From Lachnospiraceae bacterium (GTDB taxonomy: Bacteria > Bacillota > Clostridia > Lachnospirales > Lachnospiraceae), in contig JAEEMP010000039.1 in NCBI GenBank assembly GCA_016283275.1, positions 1 through 46,726 on the forward strand: a stretch of DNA of 46,726 nt. The letters are read 5' to 3'. Positions 25,284 to 32,624 of the stretch are shown here, in pieces. The notes beneath the pieces are model-generated. The model saw only the letters and a list, made by a program, of their open reading frames with translations, did not search any database and was not told the origin of the DNA. Made by a program: the position numbers and the translations under genes. Numbering within the stretch: the first letter of the stretch is position 1; each line of letters begins with the position of its first letter.

Positions 25284-28235
25284 TTAATCGGTACTCATGC
25301 CGAATTCTGTACGTTTCTTTAGAATCTCTTCATCTATCTTGATAGAGTAATCTATGATAGTCTCACGCGAATCGTCCTTTTCGTTTATACACTTTCTGAT
25401 CGCGTTCGAAATATGACGTCCCGTGTAGTATCCGCCGGGTACTTCTCTGATCCCTACCGTGGAATCCCACTGTTCGTTAAGTACCTTGATGTCCGCACTG
25501 CTCCAGCTTAAGCTTGAGAATGCGTCACGGTTTGCGGTCGCATATCGTGCCGAAGAGCCAAGGAGTGCTTCGATCTCTCTGCCGAACCTGATCTGTGTAT
25601 CGGGCTGTGCCCACCACTTCATGAACTCCCATGACTTCTGCTTGATGCTGTCATCGTCGGAAGCGATCATCATCGTGGCACTTCCGGTTATGAAGTCCGA
25701 ACGGTCAATATATTCTTCACCGTTCTCATCGGTATATACGGTACCGGGGATCAATGTGAAGTCCCAAAGGCCTCTGATCTCGGGTGCTGAAACCATAAGT
25801 GTGTTGTACATGGAGTAAGGTCCGATAACTATCGGCATCTCGCCGGAACGGAAACGGCTTACCGCATCGTATATAACAGGAAGACCGTAATCGTTAAAAT
25901 ATGTTACGTAATCATCGAATGCCGCAACACCGGCTTCGGTATCTACCGTTGTATGTGTGCCCGCTTCATTGTACATATCTCCGCCGTACTGATACAGTAG
26001 CGAGAAGTACATTGAAAGGTCGGGAATGTTCGACATGGTCTGTGTTGATGCGGCACCTGCGTTGCTGGCACCTGCTGCGGTGGGAATACCTACCGTTAAG
26101 TTGTTACCCTGGATAGTGGGCAATAATTCTATAAGTTCATCCCATGTGTTGGGAACTTCAAGTTCAAGTTCGTCAAGAACGTCTTTCCTGTAGAACATAA
26201 CGTTGAAGGTCTGTGTCTCGGGAAGACCGTATATGTGTCCGTCAAGTCTGTACTGTTCGTAAGAACTTTCGGAATAATGCGAGAATACTTCCTCCCATCC
26301 TTCAAACTGCGTAAGGTCTTCCGAAGCATGTCTTAATGCGTAGTTGACAGGCTGGTCCGCACCGACCGAAAGAACGACATTGGGACCCCGGCCTGCAAGT
26401 ACCGCGTTGAGAAGCGCATCCTGCGCGATAACTTCGGCATTGACCTTGATGCCCGACTGCGGAATGAATTCCTCATCGATCATGGCCTTAAGGATGGTTA
26501 CCTGATCACGTCCGGTAAGAACCCAGACCTTTAATACTTCATCGTCGCCTTCTGTCTCGTATACGTCGCCGACCGCATTGTAGTCGACAACAAACGAAGC
26601 GAAGAACGATCTGATCTCGTACCATGCTTTTCCGAAGAAGTTTGTTTTATCTTTTGCGGGCTTGGTGTCGGTACCGAATACGGTAATGTAATCGATATCG
26701 AGTTTGGTCTCGCTCATGTTGAGCTGCGCCGTACCTAACGCCGTAATATTGTCCTTGAAAGTGGTGAACTCCGTCGTGATCTTCTGGGGTCTTCTTACGA
26801 ATCTCTCAAGCTGTACCGCAACGGTCTGCGCGCTTGCTATCTGATCGGATTTCTGTCCCGAGAACAATGTCATATCATCAACTATCTTATAAAGACGCTT
26901 CTCTTCCATCTCCATTGCATCGATGATCTCGGGATAATCGGAGTTGATCTTATAATCTCTGTACTTATCGGGGTTGGCACCCGTAAGCACAAGGAGTTTT
27001 CTGTATATCTGGTTAAGTCTGAATGTGGAATCTTCAAGATCGGAAAGGATTGCGCCCACGCCGCCCAAAGTATTCTCAAGACGGATGGTATGCTTTCCGG
27101 CTGTAAGGAATACACTGTAAGGGGTTCCGTTTTCATCAGAGATCGTCTTGCATTCCCAGTCATTGGAATATGCAAATGCAACTTCGCTCATCTCCTTAAA
27201 AGGGATCTCGCCGTCAATATAGACCGCACGGCTGGATACGGCGCCTCGCTGATAATTCTGGCGTCCTTTTACCATAATGTTGTAATAACCGTCTGCGGGA
27301 ACTTCAAAATCCCATTCTATCCACTGACCCGAATTCTTCCAGGGGTCGCCGCCCGTATAATTAAGCACTGTGTGCATAACGCTGCTGGGCTGTGTGGTGG
27401 GTGACGATCTGTCATATTTGGCATAAAGTGATGATTCCGAACGATAGGTGGATTCTTCACCCTGGATCACGGTAAGATAATCGGCGCCGCCGTTTGCGGA
27501 CGGAACACCTGTCTTATATTCATCGTAGCTTGGAATTTCCGTAACGGCTTTGATCGTAACGGACTTAAGAACCATGGGCTCGTTGGTCGCTTCAAGAGCG
27601 ATCTCGTTCGGGCCCTTTTCGAAATAGAATTTGTAGGGCTCGACCTCGTAGCCCAATTTGTCTTTAAGATAAGAAGACTGCCAGTCAAAATATTCGACCT
27701 GGCTGGGTCTTATTTCATTGCCCTGATTGTCCACTCTCTTGTTGCCGCCGTCTGTCCAGATACGTGCAAAAGAAAGATTCAATGCGTTATCAAAAGGAAG
27801 CTCTCCGTTTATATAGAAAGCTCTTTCTGCCGCAACACCTCGGGATTCGGGAATGAGATATTCAAGATATACATTATAAAAGCCTGTCTCCGGAATGTTG
27901 ACGGTCCAGGTGACCAAAGACTCTTCTTCCGTATAAAGAACCTTGCTCTCACCTTCATAATCGGTCTCAACCTTTGCGCTTCCTTCTCCTTCGACTTCAT
28001 ATTTAAAAAGATCGACTTCGACATCTTTGGAAGGATTGACCGCATCGGCATGACTGTTTAAGTATCCGTTGTAGGTTCCGGTATGTTCAAGACCGATGAT
28101 CTCTTTCGTAAAATCGGTACCCGCATACTTTTCCTGGAAGCTGTCTGCCTTTCTTAATGACAGCAAAACGCAAAGAAGCACTATGGCTGCCACTACACCT
28201 ACTACCGTGAGAAATTTCTGTAAGTTCTTGTTCAT
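25284..28235 (-). CDS. Membrane-anchored solute-binding protein fused to two carbohydrate-binding-like modules
   Basis: A 983-residue protein, first gene of Region C. The start at 28235 (MNKNLQKF) has GGAG 7 nt upstream; a GTG at 28256 lacks a site. One helix near residues 9-27 with no lipobox suggests an uncleaved anchor. Two similar jelly-roll modules follow (about 85-230 and 260-400), each with a WxVNIPETGFYNVYL / WDFEVPADGYYNIMV strand and a shared R-A-x-Y-I-N/D-G-E-L/I-P-F block, resembling CBM6/CBM35-type domains. A helical and linker region follows to about 575. The last 400 residues form a family 1 solute-binding protein (GLPETQTFNVMFYRKDVLDE, FMKWWAQPDTQIRFG). It is more than twice the usual binding-protein length. 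It likely captures a polysaccharide or oligosaccharide at the surface and feeds the two permeases behind it. Confidence 0.85.
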   Translation of the reverse strand: MNKNLQKFLTVVGVVAAIVLLCVLLSLRKADSFQEKYAGTDFTKEIIGLEHTGTYNGYLNSHADAVNPSKDVEVDLFKYEVEGEGSAKVETDYEGESKVLYTEEESLVTWTVNIPETGFYNVYLEYLIPESRGVAAERAFYINGELPFDNALNLSFARIWTDGGNKRVDNQGNEIRPSQVEYFDWQSSYLKDKLGYEVEPYKFYFEKGPNEIALEATNEPMVLKSVTIKAVTEIPSYDEYKTGVPSANGGADYLTVIQGEESTYRSESSLYAKYDRSSPTTQPSSVMHTVLNYTGGDPWKNSGQWIEWDFEVPADGYYNIMVKGRQNYQRGAVSSRAVYIDGEIPFKEMSEVAFAYSNDWECKTISDENGTPYSVFLTAGKHTIRLENTLGGVGAILSDLEDSTFRLNQIYRKLLVLTGANPDKYRDYKINSDYPEIIDAMEMEEKRLYKIVDDMTLFSGQKSDQIASAQTVAVQLERFVRRPQKITTEFTTFKDNITALGTAQLNMSETKLDIDYITVFGTDTKPAKDKTNFFGKAWYEIRSFFASFVVDYNAVGDVYETEGDDEVLKVWVLTGRDQVTILKAMIDEEFIPQSGIKVNAEVIAQDALLNAVLAGRGPNVVLSVGADQPVNYALRHASEDLTQFEGWEEVFSHYSESSYEQYRLDGHIYGLPETQTFNVMFYRKDVLDELELEVPNTWDELIELLPTIQGNNLTVGIPTAAGASNAGAASTQTMSNIPDLSMYFSLLYQYGGDMYNEAGTHTTVDTEAGVAAFDDYVTYFNDYGLPVIYDAVSRFRSGEMPIVIGPYSMYNTLMVSAPEIRGLWDFTLIPGTVYTDENGEEYIDRSDFITGSATMMIASDDDSIKQKSWEFMKWWAQPDTQIRFGREIEALLGSSARYATANRDAFSSLSWSSADIKVLNEQWDSTVGIREVPGGYYTGRHISNAIRKCINEKDDSRETIIDYSIKIDEEILKKRTEFGMSTD

Positions 28236-28289
28236 ATTAAATCTCCATCCGTTCACATAAACCGGGCAATTTATTTAAATCTGAATCTT

Positions 28290-28323
28290 ATTATATTTAC
28301 TAAGTCTTGGTCACACTTACTAA
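28290..28323 (-). promoter_or_regulatory. Activator-type promoter P2 of the Region C operon
   Basis: A perfect TATAAT (28290-28295 on the minus strand) has no recognisable -35. In its place are two direct repeats of TTAGTAA (28317-28323 and 28297-28303) spaced 20 bp start to start, the second ending one base before the -10. Two half-sites about two helical turns apart over the -35 is the usual arrangement for AraC-family activators. Transcription would start near 28283, about 48 nt before the first gene. Confidence 0.55.
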
Positions 28324-28349
28324 ATAATGCTAAGTATCAAGCATTATTT
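28322..28349. repeat. Perfect 10-bp inverted repeat in the Region C leader
   Basis: AAATAATGCT (28322-28331) and AGCATTATTT (28340-28349) are perfect complements around an 8-nt centre. The repeat touches the upstream TTAGTAA half-site of promoter P2 and would fall in the leader of a transcript from promoter P1. It lacks a T-run, so it is more likely an operator than a terminator. Confidence 0.55.
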
Positions 28350-28408
28350 GCGATTTTGGCAGGTGACTTTTGTATGCTTTTCACAACTATGATTGGCTTA
28401 GTTTGTGC

Positions 28409-28476
28409 ACATTGACAGCAATTTGCCATCCCTTGCTCTTTTTTAGTGTACAAAGTGCAAATTTTGCTGTCAATGT
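28409..28476 (-). promoter_or_regulatory. Promoter P1 of the Region C operon within a long inverted repeat
   Basis: On the minus strand TTGACA (28468-28473) and TACACT (28445-28450) are 17 nt apart, a strong -35 and a fair -10. The -35 lies inside the arm 28457-28476, which is matched by an inverted copy at 28409-28426 (18 bases identical apart from a 2-nt insertion in the first arm) with 30 nt between. The second arm would lie around +12 to +29 of the transcript. The spacer of this promoter also holds the 12-mer GTGCAAATTTTG seen in the araC-type promoter. Confidence 0.6.
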
Positions 28477-28491
28477 TTTTTGCAAACTTAC

Positions 28492-29928
28492 TTATTTTGT
28501 ATTAGCAAAAACATAGAAGCACGGTTTGGGCTCATAGTTTTCGTCAAACAGAAGCGGCATCTGAGGAAGTCCCGTGGTATTGCCTCCTCCGACGTTCGAT
28601 CTTGACTGAAGCCACGAATAATGATCGACCGTTCCCCAGAATGTGAAGCCTTCAAAATCGACATAATCTATCTTTGTAGAACCCTGAATGGCAAAATATA
28701 TGAGGTTGTAACGCTTCCTTAACTTCTCGTTTTCCGCTTCCTTCTGATCTTCCTGTCCTTTGTAATCGGAACTTGCGGTTATATCCATCTCGGTTATCTG
28801 TACTTTCCCGACAACTCTTGCATAGTTCTTGATCGAAGCAAGGATAATGTCGCTTGAAGGATCGTCCATTGAGTAATGACCCTGCATGCCCATTGCATCT
28901 ATCCTTGTACCCTCACCGGGTGCGCCTTCTTCTGCTTTTATGGCTTCAAGCAGTTTGAGTATGTTATTTCTCTTATTAAAATTACACTCGTTATAATCAT
29001 TGTAATAAAGTTCAAGATCTGCAGGAGCGTATTTATTGGCATACTTAAACGCATTGATTATGAATTCGTTGCTTTGATAGATGTGATACCAGCTTGAATT
29101 GCTGCCGTGGCGGTCTTCGTTTAACGATTCGGAGTTCTCGGCATCGGTCCTTATACCGTCGGGTCCGCCCGTTCCGTCGCTTATCGCTTCGTTAACAACA
29201 TCCCATCCGTAGAACATTCCTTTATATTTGCTGTCCTCGCCGGTAAAGTGTGTGAGAACGGTTGAGATATACCATTCAAGACGTTTGTTCATAGTGGCTT
29301 TGTCAACGTAAGGCTTTGTCTTGTCGTATTCCTCGTGGAAAAACCATTCGGGAGTCTGTGAGTGCCATACAAGAACGTGACCCCTTATCTTGATCTCACG
29401 ATCGGGATTTTCCCGGTTCCATTCAAGGAACTTATTGAGTATCTTTTCCGCTCTTGAGTAGTCAAGCTTAGGAACCTCAAGCTCCTCTCCGTTAAAGGTT
29501 ACGGTCTCTTTGCCGGGACAGGTCGTTACGCTGTAATTAAAAAGCGCATCGGGCTTAAGCTCGTTGCCTAATGTCACACGGTTAAAGTGGGTGGTGATGA
29601 TCTCCCAGACCTGTGCATCATCGATCTCGGAACCGGTTACCGCACATCCCACGAACATGCCTGCTTTGGCTTCCACCGCATCTCTTAAGGCAATGTCCGG
29701 AAGTTCATCCTTTTCATCTGTTGATGCTGATGTCTTATTGTCTTCCGCAATATCCGCATCATTATCGTTATCTTCGCTTACTTCTTGCGAAACGGTAGTT
29801 TCCGTGCTTGACGAAGATACCGAAGTATCGGCTGATGTTACAGTATTTTCGGTACTTCCCGAACCCGAACACCCTGTGAGCGAAAGAACAAGTGCAACTG
29901 CTGTTAATAAGGAAAATAGTCTTTTCAT
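28492..29928 (-). CDS. GH10 endo-1,4-beta-xylanase lipoprotein
   Basis: A 478-residue secreted, lipid-anchored xylanase. The start at 29928 (MKRLFS) has AAGGAG 5 nt upstream; an in-frame start at 29955 has no site. The lipobox LTGC gives the lipidated Cys20, followed by a Ser/Thr/Asp/Glu-rich linker to about residue 75. The GH10 (beta/alpha)8 barrel covers about 80-475: FNRVTLGNELKPD, HVLVWHSQTPEW, acid/base E247 in DVVNEAI, and nucleophile E380 in QITEMDI, with the later WGTVD block. It cuts the xylan backbone at the cell surface to oligosaccharides for import. The start faces the AraC regulator across a 136-nt gap. No terminator separates it from the Region C operon 256 nt downstream, so read-through is possible. 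Confidence 0.96.
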   Translation of the reverse strand: MKRLFSLLTAVALVLSLTGCSGSGSTENTVTSADTSVSSSSTETTVSQEVSEDNDNDADIAEDNKTSASTDEKDELPDIALRDAVEAKAGMFVGCAVTGSEIDDAQVWEIITTHFNRVTLGNELKPDALFNYSVTTCPGKETVTFNGEELEVPKLDYSRAEKILNKFLEWNRENPDREIKIRGHVLVWHSQTPEWFFHEEYDKTKPYVDKATMNKRLEWYISTVLTHFTGEDSKYKGMFYGWDVVNEAISDGTGGPDGIRTDAENSESLNEDRHGSNSSWYHIYQSNEFIINAFKYANKYAPADLELYYNDYNECNFNKRNNILKLLEAIKAEEGAPGEGTRIDAMGMQGHYSMDDPSSDIILASIKNYARVVGKVQITEMDITASSDYKGQEDQKEAENEKLRKRYNLIYFAIQGSTKIDYVDFEGFTFWGTVDHYSWLQSRSNVGGGNTTGLPQMPLLFDENYEPKPCFYVFANTK

Positions 29929-29972
29929 TGTTACTCCTTTACCAAGTTTATACAAATTTTATTTCTCAACTT

Positions 29973-30001
29973 TTGCTACTGTGCAAATTTTGTGCTATTA
30001 T
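29973..30001 (+). promoter_or_regulatory. Probable promoter of the AraC-type regulator
   Basis: TTGCTA (29973-29978) and TATTAT (29996-30001) are 17 nt apart on the plus strand. The spacer contains GTGCAAATTTTG (29981-29992), identical to a 12-mer in the spacer of promoter P1 at 28455-28466, so the regulator may bind here and control itself. The divergent xylanase promoter must lie in the same gap (a TATAAA box is at 29947-29952 on the minus strand, without a good -35). Confidence 0.55.
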
Positions 30002-30026
30002 ATATTTGTTTCTTTTTGTTATACCC

Positions 30027-30053
30027 AAACATTCCTTTTTGATATGAATGTTT
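30027..30053. repeat. 8-bp inverted repeat before the AraC gene ribosome binding site
   Basis: AAACATTC (30027-30034) and GAATGTTT (30046-30053) are perfect complements around an 11-nt centre. The right arm ends one base before the AGGAGG region of the regulator, so it could act as an operator or as an RNA hairpin limiting translation. Confidence 0.45.
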
Positions 30054-30064
30054 CAGGAGGAAAA

Positions 30065-31012
30065 ATGACAACTTCCGAATACGCTACAAATCTACAGACA
30101 TATAATCAGGTCAACTCTGACTTTGTGGGTTTCCGTTCCATGCAGGATACCCAGGAGGTTGTGCAGTTTAAAGAAAGTTCCGCACATCGTATATGGCTTA
30201 ACGATCTTACGGTCAATTATCCCAGCCACTGGCATTCCGCACTTGAAATAATCATGCCTGTGGAAAATCACTATGATGTGATAGCCTCAAACGTTATGTA
30301 TCATGTTCCTCAGGGCGGCATTATAATCATCCCTCCCGGAGAACTTCATGAACTGCGCGCTCCCGAAACCGGAAAGCGTTTTATATTCTTAATGAACATC
30401 TCTTTGATAAGCCGGCTTAAAGGCTACACCGGTATTCAGGCCCTAATGACAAGGCCGCTTCTTATCACCAACGAACTCTACCCGCAGATATATGACGATA
30501 TCTACAATATCCTTATCCAGATAAGAAACGAATATTTTCAGAACAGCGAATATGCCGAACTTATAATTCAGGCCAAAATGCTTGAAATGTTCATCAAGAT
30601 CGGTGAAAATCACATAAACGCCGATGAGCTTTTCCCTGCCGTAAGACCCTATAAGCAAAAGGAATATGTGCAAAAGTTCAATCAGACGCTTGAATACATC
30701 GACTCCCATTATATGGAGGATATAAGTCTTGAGAGCGTCGCCTCTCAGGCAGGATTTTCAAAATTCCACTTTTCAAGGCTGTTTAAGCAGTATACCGACT
30801 ATACTTTCTGTGACTATCTGTGTTACAGACGTATAAAAGCGGCCGAGGAATTTCTTGCGGTTCCGAGTTTTTCGATCACCGATGTTGCGATGCAGGCAGG
30901 ATTTTCAAGCATATCCACTTTCAACAGACTGTTCAAACAGCAAAAGGGATGCTCGCCGAGCGAATACCGGTCCCGTTCTCAAAGCTATGTGAAACGCAGA
31001 TCCAAACAGTGA
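30065..31012 (+). CDS. AraC-family transcriptional regulator of the xylan locus
   Basis: A 315-residue regulator, the only plus-strand gene here. An N-terminal cupin sensor domain (about 40-140) carries HWHSALEI and PPGELHEL, the usual sugar-sensing pocket layout. The C-terminal domain (about 205-305) has two helix-turn-helix units: LESVASQAGFSKFHFSRLFK and ITDVAMQAGFSSISTFNRLFK, the second followed by the PSEYR end. The start at 30065 has AGGAGG 4 nt upstream; the open frame extends further back but without a site. Divergence from the GH10 gene and shared sequence motifs suggest it regulates the xylanase, itself and perhaps Region C. Activation by xylo-oligosaccharides is inferred. Confidence 0.92.
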   Translation: MTTSEYATNLQTYNQVNSDFVGFRSMQDTQEVVQFKESSAHRIWLNDLTVNYPSHWHSALEIIMPVENHYDVIASNVMYHVPQGGIIIIPPGELHELRAPETGKRFIFLMNISLISRLKGYTGIQALMTRPLLITNELYPQIYDDIYNILIQIRNEYFQNSEYAELIIQAKMLEMFIKIGENHINADELFPAVRPYKQKEYVQKFNQTLEYIDSHYMEDISLESVASQAGFSKFHFSRLFKQYTDYTFCDYLCYRRIKAAEEFLAVPSFSITDVAMQAGFSSISTFNRLFKQQKGCSPSEYRSRSQSYVKRRSKQ

Positions 31013-31034
31013 TCTTTATTTATTTGTTTATTTC

Positions 31035-31067
31035 TCCCGGGGATCAATCATTCCCGGGATCTTTTAT
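31035..31067 (+). terminator. Terminator between convergent AraC and GH43_10 genes
   Basis: TCCCGGG (31035-31041) and CCCGGGA (31053-31059) form a GC-rich stem with an 11-nt loop, followed on the plus strand by TCTTTTATT. It lies 22 nt after the regulator stop and overlaps the end of the convergent GH43_10 gene. The reverse side has only a weak T-rich tract, so its use for the minus-strand gene is less certain. Confidence 0.75.
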
Positions 31068-32608
31068 TCGTATCTGTACTTAAAATCCGTAAATACCGCT
31101 TTGCCGCCGATCTGTCTCGTTGAATACACAAAAAGGCCGAATCTGCAACCCGTAAAGTGGTCAAGTTTAAAGAAAAGTCTGTGGGCGGCTCCGACTTTTG
31201 TCCATTTTTCGCCGTCCTTAAGATAGAAGAAATCAAGTTTGTCCTGTAATCCTTCAAAGTTCGGTTTTAAGCAAAATGTAACTTTTGAACCTTTAAGCCT
31301 TATCTTTTCAACAACTTCTCCGGGCATGAAATCGCCGCATTCTCCGATCCTTATAGGACCGTCCGGTACTGTACGGATCACCTTTATAAGGTAATAGCAG
31401 CCGGAATTTTTGGTGATACCCAAAAGTCCGTATGAACTCTGAAGAGCACATAATCCCGCCACATCGCCTTCATTTAAGTCTTTTGCTTCGACCGTTACTT
31501 CAGCCTCGCATCTTGGGAACATCATACGCTGGGTAAGCGTATTCTGTGCATATGTGAGATTGGAACATATCTTATCGGTCTTTATCACCAGCCCGCCTTC
31601 GGGCTTAAAATACCATAACTTATTGTCGGGGCAGTGATTCCACTCCCACTGAAGCTTAAGCCTACTCTCTCCCGTCTCGGGATCCGGCATGAAGCTGTCC
31701 GAAGTATATACGGGTTCATATCTGTAATAAGGCTTGCTGCTTGCAACATCGAGCCTTTTTACGACTTTGCCGTTTATACCGAATACGGGGAAATCATTTT
31801 CCCATGTTACCGGCACAAGCATCGGCATCCTGCCTACGGCACCGGAATCGCGGAAAAGAATCGCATACCATTTTCCGTTCATCGAATCCACAATGCCGCC
31901 CTGAGCAACACCCATGCCAAAAAAGCCGCCGTCATCGGAAAATACATCTTTTCCCTTAAATTCTCCGTCTATCCTGTCCGACACAAAACATGCTTCGGTA
32001 CGCATCTTTCCCTGCGGCCAGTGTATAAAGAAAATGTAGTACTTTCCGTTTATCTTGTAGATATGCGAGCCTTCGTAGCCGAGTCCCTTGTACCCTTCGG
32101 GTTCTTTGACAATCACTCTGTCGCTTCCTTCGACCGGTGCCTTTAGGTCCTTATCGAGTTCGACAAGATGTATCTCATTATTGCCGTATACAAGGTAATT
32201 TCTGCCATCATCGTCAAACAAAAGCGAACAATCGTGATAATAGCCCTTTACGGTATCCTTTTTCCATTTCCCGCATACATCGGTTGCGGTAAAATGATAC
32301 GTGGTCTGAGTAAAATGGCTTACAAAAAGAACATGGAACACACCGTCCTTATACCTTATGCACGGTGCCCACATGCCGCCGCCGTAACTGTTAAGCTCTC
32401 TCTCAAGCCTTTCCTCGGGCGTATCGTCAAGTGTATCGAATATATACGATGCGATTTCCCAGTTCTTAAGATCGTATGAACGCAGAATCGCACCACCCGG
32501 CATAAAATACATGGTCGTGCTCACCATATAAAATGTATCGTTAACCCTTATTACATCGGGATCCGGATAATCGCATTTGATTATCGGATTCAATTCCGTA
32601 TCAGTCAT
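31064..32608 (-). CDS. Cytoplasmic GH43 (subfamily 10-like) beta-xylosidase
   Basis: A 514-residue family 43 glycosidase without a signal peptide. The start is placed at 32608 (MTDTELNP), with GGAG 6 nt upstream; a TTG at 32620 would add four residues. Catalytic residues are D16 in YPDPD, D126 in YHDCSLLF and E179 in YEGSHIY. The MVSTTMYFMPGG, MWAPCIRY and VAQGGIVDSMNGKWYA blocks match subfamily 10, where most enzymes are beta-xylosidases. The residue after D126 is Cys where the subfamily usually has Pro. A C-terminal concanavalin-like module covers about 320-514. It lies 16 nt after the esterase gene, so the pair probably deacetylates and hydrolyses imported xylo-oligosaccharides together. 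Confidence 0.9.
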   Translation of the reverse strand: MTDTELNPIIKCDYPDPDVIRVNDTFYMVSTTMYFMPGGAILRSYDLKNWEIASYIFDTLDDTPEERLERELNSYGGGMWAPCIRYKDGVFHVLFVSHFTQTTYHFTATDVCGKWKKDTVKGYYHDCSLLFDDDGRNYLVYGNNEIHLVELDKDLKAPVEGSDRVIVKEPEGYKGLGYEGSHIYKINGKYYIFFIHWPQGKMRTEACFVSDRIDGEFKGKDVFSDDGGFFGMGVAQGGIVDSMNGKWYAILFRDSGAVGRMPMLVPVTWENDFPVFGINGKVVKRLDVASSKPYYRYEPVYTSDSFMPDPETGESRLKLQWEWNHCPDNKLWYFKPEGGLVIKTDKICSNLTYAQNTLTQRMMFPRCEAEVTVEAKDLNEGDVAGLCALQSSYGLLGITKNSGCYYLIKVIRTVPDGPIRIGECGDFMPGEVVEKIRLKGSKVTFCLKPNFEGLQDKLDFFYLKDGEKWTKVGAAHRLFFKLDHFTGCRFGLFVYSTRQIGGKAVFTDFKYRYE

Positions 32609-32624
32609 CTGTATCTCCAACCTC

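Noticed and set aside
28409..28476. Inverted repeat after GH10 as a transcription terminator
   Set aside because: The loop is 30 nt and no T-run follows the second arm on the minus strand; it coincides with a good promoter instead.
29564..30064. N-terminal extension of the AraC gene into the xylanase gene
   Set aside because: The frame is open but has no ribosome binding site; AGGAGG sits right before the ATG at 30065, and the extra part is antisense to GH10 coding sequence.
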